From the NCBI GenBank assembly GCA_018364485.1, contig JAGZLX010000057.1:1-10903 (forward strand): a DNA stretch of 10,903 bases. Direction: 5' to 3'. Numbering within the stretch: position 1 is the first letter of the stretch; the number at the start of each line of letters is the position of its first letter. A model generated the notes under the pieces. That model did not search any database. It worked only from the letters and a program-made list of their open reading frames with translations, and was not told the DNA's origin. The DNA is from Granulicatella adiacens. GTDB taxonomy: Bacteria; Bacillota; Bacilli; Lactobacillales; Aerococcaceae. Below, piece by piece: positions 1-7,900 of the stretch. Made by a program: the position numbers and the translations under genes.

Positions 1-1464
1 TATGCTCCAGACATTGAAAGCCCAACAGGTATGTCAATGTCAGGGGAAGTAGAAGACTTTGAAACACAAGTGATTTTCCCACCAAAAGGAAGCAAGAAAG
101 AAACTGAAGATCTACAAGGTGTAAAACAAACTGCAACAGTAGAATTCACACCTCGTGGTAAACAACGTTACTCAAGAACTGAAGATGCTGTGATTGATGA
201 AACAGTAAAACCATTTATCGTTGACGAACAAGGCAATAAAGTTGCTTTAGACGCTGACGGATTTTATGCAGTACCAGGTGAAGGTAAATACCGCGTAACA
301 GGTGCTGGTAAAGACGTTCAAGTGGAATTCGTTCCAGAAAGTGGTTTTGTTGGAACTGGGAAAGGGATCACAATCCGTCGTTTAGATAACAACGGTGTAG
401 ATTCTGGTTGGTATACAAAAGATAATTCTGAAGCAACAATCAGTGACCAAACAAATACAATGGATGGTCGTTATATTCCAACTGTAAAACCTGTAACTCC
501 AGTAGGTGAAAACAAAGAAACAACTGGTAAACAAGGACAACCACAATCTGACACAGTAACATTCAAACAACAAGATGGAGCAGAAACAAAAGTTCCTATG
601 GTTGTGAGCGCTGAAAACCCAGCGAAATTCATCGACCCAGCAACTGGTGAACCAACTGATGCGACTGAATTACCAGCAATGAAAGATGGTAAACAAGTGG
701 GTACTTATACAATTGACCCAGCAACAGGTGAAGTAACGTTCAAACCTAATAAAGACTTTGTTGGAACTCCAGATGGAATTTCAGTACAAGCGAAAGATGC
801 GAATGGTACACCAGTAACAGCTAAGTACACACCAACAGTAACTCCAGTAACTCCAACAGCAGAAGATGCAGCAACAACTGATGTTCAAGGTAAGACACAA
901 ACAGCGAAACCTAAATTCACTGAAGGTGACTCTGATGTGCCACTTGATGATACAGTACCTGCAACATTCGAAGATGGATCAACTACAAAAGTAATTCCTG
1001 GTGTAGGAACATTTACAGTAGCTCCAGACGGAACTATTACATTCGTTCCAGAACCAAACTTTACTGGTGTTGCTCCAGCTGTAACAATTCAACGTGTTGA
1101 CAAGAATGGTACAGTTGTGAAAGCAAACTATGTTGCAACAGTTACACCAGCTCCAGTGGAACCTGCTAAACCAGTGGAACCTGCTAAACCAGAGGAACCA
1201 ACGAAGCCTGAAAAACCAGCGCAACCTGAGAAACCTGCTAAACCAGTTGAACCAGCAGAGCCTGCTAAACCAGCGGAGCCAAAACAAGAAGCTCCACAGC
1301 AAACGGTTGTAGCACCAGCTGTTGAGAAAACAACTCAAACAGAATTACCAAATACTGGTACAAGCGATGAATACGGAGTATTTAGTGCAGCAGCATTAAG
1401 TATCCTAGCATCAGTAGGTTTAGTAGCTACATCTCGTAAAAAAGATGAAGAGCAAGAAGCTTAA
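1..1464 (+). CDS. CshA-like LPXTG cell-wall-anchored adhesin, 5'-truncated by window edge
   Basis: The reading frame is open from base 1, beginning Tyr-Ala-Pro-Asp, so the first ATG at 31 is internal and the true N-terminus lies outside the window. The 487 visible residues begin with the end of a GEVED-type module (GEVEDF, residues 15-20). A CshA-like segment ending DGRYIPTVKP follows, then two CshA-type fibril repeats of the form TYTIDPATGEVTF...TAKYTPTVTPVTP. A Pro/Lys/Glu-rich wall-spanning stretch covers about residues 383-434, and LPNTG (449-453) is followed by a hydrophobic segment and the charged tail SRKKDEEQEA. Sortase A should couple it to peptidoglycan. CshA-family proteins form surface fibrils and mediate adhesion, with fibronectin binding in Streptococcus gordonii; that role is inferred here. 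The downstream gene is a close paralogue, most similar in the last repeat and the anchor. Thr, Val and Pro codons here are mostly ACA, GTA and CCA, unlike the ACG/GTG-richer paralogue. Confidence 0.9.
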   Translation, partial: YAPDIESPTGMSMSGEVEDFETQVIFPPKGSKKETEDLQGVKQTATVEFTPRGKQRYSRTEDAVIDETVKPFIVDEQGNKVALDADGFYAVPGEGKYRVTGAGKDVQVEFVPESGFVGTGKGITIRRLDNNGVDSGWYTKDNSEATISDQTNTMDGRYIPTVKPVTPVGENKETTGKQGQPQSDTVTFKQQDGAETKVPMVVSAENPAKFIDPATGEPTDATELPAMKDGKQVGTYTIDPATGEVTFKPNKDFVGTPDGISVQAKDANGTPVTAKYTPTVTPVTPTAEDAATTDVQGKTQTAKPKFTEGDSDVPLDDTVPATFEDGSTTKVIPGVGTFTVAPDGTITFVPEPNFTGVAPAVTIQRVDKNGTVVKANYVATVTPAPVEPAKPVEPAKPEEPTKPEKPAQPEKPAKPVEPAEPAKPAEPKQEAPQQTVVAPAVEKTTQTELPNTGTSDEYGVFSAAALSILASVGLVATSRKKDEEQEA

Positions 1465-1483
1465 TTTAAAACATTAAGAACAG

Positions 1484-1518
1484 CATGGGACTAGGGCAAC
1501 CTAGCCCCATGTTTTTTT
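1484..1518 (+). terminator. Intrinsic terminator of the first adhesin gene
   Basis: A 12-position stem (1484-1495 with 1500-1511, one A/C mismatch) closes on a GCAA tetraloop and is followed directly by seven T residues. It begins 19 bases after the stop codon and separates this transcript from the next gene. Confidence 0.9.
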
Positions 1519-1529
1519 AGTAAAATAAA

Positions 1530-1558
1530 TTGTAGAAATGCGTTGAATACGATAAAAT
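1530..1558 (+). promoter_or_regulatory. Predicted sigma-A promoter of the second adhesin gene
   Basis: TTGTAG (1530-1535) and TAAAAT (1553-1558) are separated by exactly 17 bases, giving an expected transcription start near 1565 and a leader of about 45 bases. It lies just after the upstream terminator, so the second adhesin has independent transcription. The -35 box matches the consensus at four of six positions and the -10 box at five of six. Confidence 0.6.
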
Positions 1559-1609
1559 TAAGAGATTAAGTCACTCAAATTTGAAAGAATAAAAAGGAAG
1601 GAGGTAGCT

Positions 1610-4600
1610 ATGTTTAGTTCGAAAAACACTCAGATGAATGAGCGTAAAAATCGTTCGAAAGTAACGCGTTATGCGATTAAAAAACTCAGCATGGGAACAG
1701 CTTCTGTGGCGGTCGCATTAGGCTTTTTATTGGTGCAAGGACAAAGCGTTGTTTTAGCCGATACCGTTGAAACGACTCAAAGTACTACTGAGACTAAAGC
1801 AGAGGAAACATCTGAAAAAGTAGAAGCAACCACTGAAGAAACAACGACTACCTCTGAGGAACAAGCGCCTCGTACTCGTACAAGACGCGAAGCTGGGGAC
1901 GCTCCAGCAGCAACATCTTCAGTCGGCTCGGATGTTGAAGATGCTACGGCTACTCCTAAAGTTACAAAACCTGGATTTACTAAGGAATTATCGCAAGAAG
2001 AATTGCTTAGCCAGGCAAGTTGGATTGATTTTGGTGACGTGGCGAACTGGAGTGGAACTACGACTACTTCAACAGGGCAATTAGCCTTACAAGAAGGGTC
2101 AACGTATACAAAAGAAATTAGTCCAGGCTATGTCGTGACGGTTCGCGTGAAGTCTCTGAAACCATTTAACGCAACGGAAATCTACAAGAAGAGACTTGAA
2201 GCGCAAGGGGCAACGGCTGCTGAAAAGAACACGTATGATCCAAACGCCAAAAATGGATCTATGAATAGCGCGGAAAGTGCAGACGGAAAACGTGAATTCA
2301 AGGCAGGGAACGAAGCGCTGATTGTCGGTGAAACACAAGATGCGTGGAGTGAAATTTATAATTCAGGAATCGATACTGGTGAAAAGAGAACAACGATTAC
2401 GACGCAATATGAGGGCGGAAATGTCGGAGTTCAATTTGAAATTACTGGAACGTATAAAGGGAAAACGGTCAAACCAACTGTTCTCATGACAGAGGGAGAT
2501 TCGTCTAATCTAGGGGAGTTGTCTCTCTATACAACTAACGGAACGGGTTGGCAGCATTTTGCAGAATGGTATAAATACGACAGTCCTTATACGCTGAATT
2601 ATTTCCCACAAGATACAAAAGACTTATTCGATCCGAATAAAAAAGTTATTGGATTCAGACCGCTTCCGATTAATGGAGTGAACTACCACAGTGGAGAGTT
2701 GGCAGCGATTCGTGAGGCTACGCAGGTCGGGCCCGATAAGAAACCTGTGGCGTGGAAATACTACGGAAGTGCTGACCAGAAAACAGGCGGACTTGGAACG
2801 GGTGTATTTGGACCGAACCTTTCTGCCGGAATGGTGGCTGTACCGATTGTCATGACGCAAGGAGCTACAGAAGTGAGTCTGTATATGGCTTCGGCAAGTA
2901 AGCAGTCTGCCATGATTGGATTCTTACCATTTGACGAAAGTGATGCTCCGGAAAGTTACGGAAAAGCGACGCATAGTATTAACCAAGTTCACAATGTGAC
3001 TGGGGAAGATGTGAAGCAACCGTACCTTGGAGATACACGTCCGGATGTCGACGACAATGTGGACCGTACAAACTGGAAAGGGGACGATGCTGAAGGGTCT
3101 GCAGATGAAGGCATTGACCAAATCTTGCCAGCCGACCTTAAAGGAAAAACGAACGGTATTTTAGTGTTAGACCGTACAAGTACGGGCGATTTAACCTTAT
3201 CCGTTGAAGCACATACAGGTGGAGCGGACGAAGCAACATTATATGGATGGGTAGATTTTAACGGAAATGGGACTTTTGATGAGGACGAGCGCTCTGAAAA
3301 ATTAACGATAAATGGAGATGGCACGGCTACTCTTGTATTTAAAGATGCTTTCAAAAAAGTGAACGCATCGCTGAGTGAGCTGGGTGCACGTGTGCGTATC
3401 GCAAAAGACGCCACTCAAATTGAGAAGCCAACAGGAATGGCCTTGTCTGGTGAAGTGGAAGATTTCGAAGTGCATTTAACCTTTTTACCAAAAGGAAGTA
3501 AGACAGAAACAGACGGACTACAAGGAATTCCACAAACGGGAACATTGGTCTTCACACCAAGTGGAAAACAACGCTACTCACTAACCGACGATGCGGTGAT
3601 CGACGAAGCCATCGAACCAGTCATTGTTGATGAGACGGGTGCAAAAGGGGCGCTTGACGCAGAAGGGTACTATGTGGTGGCAGGCGAAGGGAAATATAAA
3701 GTCACGGGAGCAGGAAAAGATGTGACCGTTACATTTATTCCAGAAGCTGGATTTGTCGGGACAGGCAAAGGAATCACGATTCGTCGAACGGACGATAATG
3801 GAAATGATACCGGATGGAAGCCAGTGAGCGCGAATGAGACGATCGTAAGCGACCAAACAGGGACCATGGACGGACGCTATATTCCAACGGTTGTCCCAAT
3901 GTCAAAAGAACTCACAAGTACAAAAGTACAAGGGCTCGTCCACGTGGAAACACCGAAGTTCGAAGGAAAGGATGGAGCTGTTACACCTTCAAGCGAGAAG
4001 CCAATGGTCTTAGTAGATCCAAAGAATGGCAAGGCGCTTGGTACGAGTGCTCCAGCGATGAAAGATGGAAAAGAGGTTGGAACGTATACGGTCGATGAAA
4101 CGACGGGGAAAGTCACGTTCACACCGAATAAAGACTTCACAGGAACAGTAGACCCAATCGTTGTTCAGGTGATTGAAAAAGCAACAGGAAAAGCAATTGC
4201 TGGCTTGAAATATACGCCAACCGTTACGCCTGTGACACCAACAGGAGAAGACGTGACGTCAACAGGTAAACAAGGAAAAGTTCAAACAGGGACACCGAAG
4301 TTTACTGAAGGTGACGCGGAAGTTCCGTTGAAAGTAGACACAGACCAACCTGCAAAATTCGTAGTGAATGGAACTGCAGTAGAAGACCCAACGATTGACG
4401 CAACTAAAGAGGGTGCTAAAGTTGGGACGTATACGATTAATCCATTATCAGGTGAAGTAACCTTCACACCGAATAAAGATTTCGTAGGAACGCCAGATGC
4501 GGTGACCGTTCAAGTCAAAGACGAGAATGGCACTAGTGTAACGGCGAAGTACACACCAACTGTAACGGCAGTGACACCAACGGGAGAAGAAGCGACTTCG

Positions 4601-5524
4601 ACTGGTAAACAAGGGAAAGTCCAAACAGGAACACCGAAGTTTACTGAGGGAGATGCGGAAGTTTCGTTGAAAGTAGACGCAGACCAACCAGCGAAATTTA
4701 TCGTCAATGGAACTGCAGTAGAAGACACAACGATTGACGCTATGAAAGATGGCGCAAAAGTTGGTACTTATACGATTAATCCATTAACAGGCGAAGTTAC
4801 GTTCACACCAAATATAGATTTCGTAGGTACACCGGATGCGGCTATCATTCAAGTCAAAGACGAGAATGGAACTAGCGCAACGGCGAAGTATACGCCAAAT
4901 GTGACGGCAGTAACGCCAACCGGAGAAGACGTAACTTCAACGGACGTTCAAGGGAAGACACAAACTGCTAAGCCAACCTTTACAGAAGGCGACGCGGAAG
5001 TACCGCTAGATGATAGCGTACCGGCTACCTTTGAAGATGGAATGACTGAGAAAGTCATTACAGGTGTTGGAACATTTACCGTAGCAGCGGACGGAACGAT
5101 TACCTTTGTTCCAGAAGCAAGCTTTACAGGAGAAGCTCCAGCGGTCACAATCCAACGAGTGGATATGAATGGGACCGTTGCAAAAGCAAGCTATACAGCA
5201 ACAGTGATGCCGGCTCCAGTAGATCCCGTTAAACCTGAGGAACCGACGAAGCCTGAAAATCCTGCGCAACCTGAGGAACCAGCTGAACCTACTAAACCAG
5301 CTGAACCTACTAAACCAGCTGAACCTGCTAAGCCAGCGGTGACAGAACCAGAAGCTCCCAAGCAAACGGTTATAGCATCAGCTGTTGAAAAAACATCTCA
5401 AACAGAATTACCAAATACGGGGACAACGGATGAGTTTGCAATTTTCAATGCAGCAGCTCTTAGCATTTTAGCTTCATTAGGCCTTATAGCGACTTCTCGT
5501 AAAAAAGAAGAGCAGGAAGCATAA
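1610..5524 (+). CDS. CshA-like fibrillar adhesin with YSIRK-type signal and LPNTG anchor
   Basis: A complete 1304-residue surface protein. AAGGAGG lies five bases before the ATG. Residues 20-42 form a YSIRK/GS-type signal (RYAIKKLSMGTAS, then a hydrophobic core), with likely cleavage after Ala50. A Thr/Glu-rich linker (52-86) and a basic cluster, RTRTRR (88-93), follow. Residues about 120-440 resemble the CshA non-repetitive NR2 region, which binds fibronectin in Streptococcus gordonii. A GEVED-type module runs from SDAPESYG (about 444-451) to GEVEDF (614-619). Then come an atypical repeat (about 634-766) and four CshA-type repeats starting near 767, 881, 994 and 1107. A Pro/Glu/Lys wall-spanning stretch begins at 1201, LPNTG is at 1267-1271, and a hydrophobic helix with a basic/acidic tail ends the protein. 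It is exported and sortase-anchored; adhesion is inferred from family. Signal, repeats and anchor make the surface assignment secure, while the ligand is unknown. Confidence 0.93.
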   Translation: MFSSKNTQMNERKNRSKVTRYAIKKLSMGTASVAVALGFLLVQGQSVVLADTVETTQSTTETKAEETSEKVEATTEETTTTSEEQAPRTRTRREAGDAPAATSSVGSDVEDATATPKVTKPGFTKELSQEELLSQASWIDFGDVANWSGTTTTSTGQLALQEGSTYTKEISPGYVVTVRVKSLKPFNATEIYKKRLEAQGATAAEKNTYDPNAKNGSMNSAESADGKREFKAGNEALIVGETQDAWSEIYNSGIDTGEKRTTITTQYEGGNVGVQFEITGTYKGKTVKPTVLMTEGDSSNLGELSLYTTNGTGWQHFAEWYKYDSPYTLNYFPQDTKDLFDPNKKVIGFRPLPINGVNYHSGELAAIREATQVGPDKKPVAWKYYGSADQKTGGLGTGVFGPNLSAGMVAVPIVMTQGATEVSLYMASASKQSAMIGFLPFDESDAPESYGKATHSINQVHNVTGEDVKQPYLGDTRPDVDDNVDRTNWKGDDAEGSADEGIDQILPADLKGKTNGILVLDRTSTGDLTLSVEAHTGGADEATLYGWVDFNGNGTFDEDERSEKLTINGDGTATLVFKDAFKKVNASLSELGARVRIAKDATQIEKPTGMALSGEVEDFEVHLTFLPKGSKTETDGLQGIPQTGTLVFTPSGKQRYSLTDDAVIDEAIEPVIVDETGAKGALDAEGYYVVAGEGKYKVTGAGKDVTVTFIPEAGFVGTGKGITIRRTDDNGNDTGWKPVSANETIVSDQTGTMDGRYIPTVVPMSKELTSTKVQGLVHVETPKFEGKDGAVTPSSEKPMVLVDPKNGKALGTSAPAMKDGKEVGTYTVDETTGKVTFTPNKDFTGTVDPIVVQVIEKATGKAIAGLKYTPTVTPVTPTGEDVTSTGKQGKVQTGTPKFTEGDAEVPLKVDTDQPAKFVVNGTAVEDPTIDATKEGAKVGTYTINPLSGEVTFTPNKDFVGTPDAVTVQVKDENGTSVTAKYTPTVTAVTPTGEEATSTGKQGKVQTGTPKFTEGDAEVSLKVDADQPAKFIVNGTAVEDTTIDAMKDGAKVGTYTINPLTGEVTFTPNIDFVGTPDAAIIQVKDENGTSATAKYTPNVTAVTPTGEDVTSTDVQGKTQTAKPTFTEGDAEVPLDDSVPATFEDGMTEKVITGVGTFTVAADGTITFVPEASFTGEAPAVTIQRVDMNGTVAKASYTATVMPAPVDPVKPEEPTKPENPAQPEEPAEPTKPAEPTKPAEPAKPAVTEPEAPKQTVIASAVEKTSQTELPNTGTTDEFAIFNAAALSILASLGLIATSRKKEEQEA
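3908..5209 (+). repeat. Four tandem CshA-type repeats inside the second adhesin
   Basis: Four protein-coding repeats begin at 3908, 4250, 4589 and 4928. The second and third (4250-4588 and 4589-4927) are each exactly 339 bases (113 residues) and differ at only about 15 residues by hand alignment. The first is about 114 residues and more divergent. The last is shorter, with a distinct core (DDSVPATFEDG), and matches the last repeat of the upstream adhesin. Recurrent landmarks are GKQGKVQTGTPKFTEGD, VGTYTINP, GEVTFTPN and AKYTPTVT. Each repeat is expected to be a compact beta domain of a fibril stalk. Near-identical neighbours make this region prone to copy-number change. Confidence 0.85.
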
Positions 5525-5539
5525 CCGATAAAAAACATA

Positions 5540-5576
5540 AAGCGTGAGACTAGAATTCCTAGTGTCACGCTTTTTT
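5540..5576 (+). terminator. Intrinsic terminator of the second adhesin gene
   Basis: A 14-position stem (5540-5553 with 5559-5572, one G/G mismatch) with loop AATTC ends in six T residues (5571-5576). It lies 15 bases after the stop codon. The A-rich 5' side could allow some function on the opposite strand, but no convergent gene needs it. Confidence 0.88.
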
Positions 5577-5580
5577 GACG

Positions 5581-5609
5581 TTGCAAAACTTTCATTATGA
5601 GAGTAGACT
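5581..5609 (+). promoter_or_regulatory. Possible promoter of the S9 peptidase gene
   Basis: TTGCAA (5581-5586) and TAGACT (5604-5609) are 17 bases apart, each matching four of six consensus positions. They sit between the upstream terminator and the peptidase RBS (AAGGAG, 5628-5633). TTGACG at 5575-5580 is a better -35 box but has no good -10 at proper spacing. The terminator upstream implies a promoter somewhere in this gap; the exact boxes are uncertain. Confidence 0.35.
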
Positions 5610-5641
5610 AGAAAGGTACACACTGAAAAGGAGTGATTTGA

Positions 5642-7591
5642 ATGAAGAAAATCGAACAAAAAGATTTATTCGAGTTGAAAAATGTAGGGCAACCTGTTGT
5701 GTCAGGAGATGCTTTCTTTTTTACAGAAACAAAAATGAATGAAAAGAAAAATACGTACGAGACAGCCATCTATAAGTACACCGCTGACGGCAACGTGGCG
5801 TATGGAGACGAAGGGACAGTGAATTCATCGCTGAAAGTCTCTCCAGATGGGAAATGGATCAGCTTCATCAGCAATGCAGGGGAAGAAAAAACGCCTCAAC
5901 TAAAAATCCAATCGGTTCAAGGTGGGAAAGCTATTGCCTTAACAGAAGAGAAAAAAGGTGTGTCTAGCTACGTGTGGGCAAAAGATAGCAAGTCTATCGT
6001 CTTTCAAACTACAAAACCAGAGGAAGAAGAGAAGAAAGAAGAATTCCCTCAACCAATCGTCGTTGAAAAAACAACGTATCGTTTTGACGGCGGAACATTC
6101 TTACCAAACGACGAAGTGACACAAATCAAAATAGTGGACGTTGCTACAAAAGAAGTAACAACACTATTCGAATCAAAAGAATCTATCGGACTTCGCGATG
6201 TATTGCATAATGAAACAACACTTGTAGTGGACCGCGATTTATCAAATGTTCGCTGGACATTAGACAGTGCAGAAGCGTGCTACGTGGACGTTACAACAGG
6301 CGACATTCATCCGATTCTTGAACCTGGAACAGATGAGTCTTATCGATACGTCTTGGATTCAAAAGACGGAGCAGTCCTACAATATAGTTCAGGAGAGCAC
6401 GGATTCGTGACGCAAGCAGACTTAATCGTGAACTTCGATAGCACTCCAACTGCAGAAGGGCATATTTTAAACTTAACTTCAGACCTCGATGTGGAATGGG
6501 GCGACTGGCTCGTGGCGGATTTTCAACAAGCTGTGACAGGAGTTGCGCCACAATGGTTTGACGAAGAAAGCTTCTTAGCGTGCGCAAGCGTTGAGGGCAA
6601 AACTGTTCTTTACCGTTTATATTTAGACGGACGAGTGGAAAAAATCTTCGATGAACTCTTACATATCACAGGAGCAACGATCATCTCTGAAGACGAGCTA
6701 TTCATCACATATTCAACAACAACTGTACCTAGCGTATTAGCGCGTTTAAATTTAACAACAGGAGAAATCACAGACCTATACAATCCAAACGAAGCGTACT
6801 TAGCCGAGCATATCGTTACAACGCCTGAACGTTTCACATATAAAGGATACGACAACTGGGATATCCACGGATGGTACATGCCGCCAGTAGAAAAAGCAGA
6901 CAAGCACGCGGCAATTCTCTATGTGCACGGTGGACCACAAGTGGCTTACGGAGAAAGCTTCTTCCATGAAATGCAAGCCCTCGCTGCAAAAGGTTACGGC
7001 GTGATTATGATTAACCCTCGCGGAAGTAACACATACGGACAAGACTTCGTGAAGAGTATTCTCGGCGATTACGGTAACCACGATTTCGACGACTTAATGT
7101 TGGGGGTAGACTACATCTTAGAAACACACCCTGAAGTCGACGCGGACCAATTATACGTTGCCGGAGGAAGCTACGGCGGATTCATGACGAACTGGATCGT
7201 AACGCACACAGACCGTTTCCGTGCAGCCGTCACGCAACGTTCAATCAGTAACTGGATTAGCTTCTACGGCACTAGCGACATCGGCCCATTCTTCGTGGAA
7301 AAACAATTGCTTGATGACATTAACAACCCACAACGCTTATGGGAAATGTCACCAGTAGCTCATGCGAAAAATGCGAAGACGCCATTACTTGTTTTACACG
7401 GACAAAGTGACTTACGTTGCCCGCAAGAGCAAGGGGAGCAAATGTATATGGCGATGCGTAAAAACAACGTGCCAACAAAAATGATTCTATTCCCTCAGTC
7501 TAGCCACGGACTCTCTCGTCAAGGATTACCAAACCTTCGTCAAGCGCGTCTAAAAGCTATTACAGACTGGTTTGAGGAATATTCAAAATAA
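5642..7591 (+). CDS. S9-family serine peptidase (prolyl oligopeptidase / acylaminoacyl-peptidase type)
   Basis: The 649-residue protein starts at ATG eight bases after AAGGAG. There is no signal peptide or membrane helix, so it should act in the cytoplasm, cleaving short peptides or acylated peptides. The N-terminal part, roughly residues 1-390, has beta-propeller-like repeats such as LKVSPDGKWISF and YVWAKDSKSIVF. The C-terminal alpha/beta-hydrolase domain carries HGGP (429-432, oxyanion region) and the nucleophile elbow GGSYGGF with Ser510. Asp590 lies in LHGQSDLRCP and His622 in SSHG, completing the triad. Length and order fit the family. A Glu/Lys-rich insertion (KPEEEEKKEEFPQP) sits in the propeller. 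It is probably monocistronic, being flanked by a terminator upstream and a convergent gene downstream. Exact substrate is not readable from sequence; nutritional peptide turnover is a reasonable inference. Confidence 0.93.
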   Translation: MKKIEQKDLFELKNVGQPVVSGDAFFFTETKMNEKKNTYETAIYKYTADGNVAYGDEGTVNSSLKVSPDGKWISFISNAGEEKTPQLKIQSVQGGKAIALTEEKKGVSSYVWAKDSKSIVFQTTKPEEEEKKEEFPQPIVVEKTTYRFDGGTFLPNDEVTQIKIVDVATKEVTTLFESKESIGLRDVLHNETTLVVDRDLSNVRWTLDSAEACYVDVTTGDIHPILEPGTDESYRYVLDSKDGAVLQYSSGEHGFVTQADLIVNFDSTPTAEGHILNLTSDLDVEWGDWLVADFQQAVTGVAPQWFDEESFLACASVEGKTVLYRLYLDGRVEKIFDELLHITGATIISEDELFITYSTTTVPSVLARLNLTTGEITDLYNPNEAYLAEHIVTTPERFTYKGYDNWDIHGWYMPPVEKADKHAAILYVHGGPQVAYGESFFHEMQALAAKGYGVIMINPRGSNTYGQDFVKSILGDYGNHDFDDLMLGVDYILETHPEVDADQLYVAGGSYGGFMTNWIVTHTDRFRAAVTQRSISNWISFYGTSDIGPFFVEKQLLDDINNPQRLWEMSPVAHAKNAKTPLLVLHGQSDLRCPQEQGEQMYMAMRKNNVPTKMILFPQSSHGLSRQGLPNLRQARLKAITDWFEEYSK

Positions 7592-7616
7592 GAACGTCCT
7601 CTCTCAAATAGCAGAA

Positions 7617-7847
7617 GTTGACTCACTTAACTAACTATTGATTTCGAAGAATCAACGGATTTTATAATAGCTGTAATAGGAAAAAGATTAAATGTGAATT
7701 AGCGGACGTTAGAATGAAGTTCTTACGTCCGCTTTGAACATTAAAGGGGAGAGACAATAGGCTCGACCCGGTCTCCTATTACAGCTATTATCAAAAAATC
7801 CGTAAGGATTCTGAGAAATCAAATTAAATTAAATAGGGTGAGTCGAC
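7617..7847. repeat. Long imperfect palindrome of unknown nature between convergent genes
   Basis: The 309-base gap between the peptidase and the minus-strand gene contains no ORF worth calling but a rod-like inverted repeat. Left and right blocks pair as follows: 7617-7626 with 7838-7847 (10, one G/T), 7638-7645 with 7815-7822 (8), 7649-7653 with 7807-7811 (5), 7655-7663 with 7795-7803 (9), and 7664-7680 with 7775-7791 (17, perfect). That is 49 pairs broken by small loops. The 94-base centre holds a second strong hairpin (7701-7709 with 7725-7733, continued by AGAA/TTCT). It could be a degenerate miniature inverted-repeat element, a structured RNA, or a transcript-end structure for the peptidase mRNA. 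I see no convincing target-site duplication and no T-tract. Confidence 0.7.
7701..7733. other. Inner hairpin of the palindrome
   Basis: AGCGGACGT (7701-7709) pairs with ACGTCCGCT (7725-7733). After a T/T mismatch, AGAA (7711-7714) pairs with TTCT (7720-7723) around loop TGAAG. AATGT (7691-7695) and ACATT (7738-7742) can extend it below an internal loop. The following bases are TTGAACA, so it is not a standard intrinsic terminator on the + strand. Confidence 0.7.
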
Positions 7848-7859
7848 ATCGGCTCACCC
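7820..7859 (-). terminator. Probable terminator of the minus-strand orphan gene
   Basis: GGGTGAGTCG (7836-7845) and CGGCTCACCC (7850-7859) form a 10-position stem with one G/T pair and an ACAT loop. Read on the minus strand, the stem is followed by a T-rich tail (TATTTAATTTAATTTG). It lies 42 bases past the gene's stop codon. The tail is interrupted by A residues, so efficiency may be moderate. Its 5' half also participates in the outer arm of the large palindrome. Confidence 0.6.
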
Positions 7860-7900
7860 ATGTTGCTTAATTAGAATAATAAAGAGTAGAGTTTATTAGC

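Noticed and set aside
979..1338. Antisense ORF of 119 codons opposite the first adhesin's 3' part
   Set aside because: Trp/Phe/Arg-rich product that is simply the reverse reading of Pro/Glu/Lys repeats; no RBS or promoter. The same applies to 5006-5365 in the second adhesin.
2989..3414. Antisense ORF of 141 codons opposite the second adhesin
   Set aside because: It lies fully inside a well-supported gene, has no RBS, and its product has no family features.
4250..4927. Repeat pair as a CRISPR or mobile element
   Set aside because: The units are in-frame coding repeats of a surface protein with period 339, not short repeats with spacers.
7701..7740. Hairpin at 7701-7733 as terminator of the peptidase gene
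   Set aside because: It is a strong stem but is followed by TTGAACA rather than a T-tract, and it lies more than 100 bases after the stop codon.
7611..7855. Target-site duplication flanking the palindrome, as evidence of transposition
   Set aside because: Flanks on the two sides (GCAGAA and ATCGGC) do not match, and no transposase fragment is visible, so mobility is left only as a hypothesis.
7831..7860. T-box-like AGGGTG motif near 7835
   Set aside because: It lacks the rest of the T-box consensus and there is no aminoacyl-tRNA synthetase or amino acid gene downstream on the + strand.
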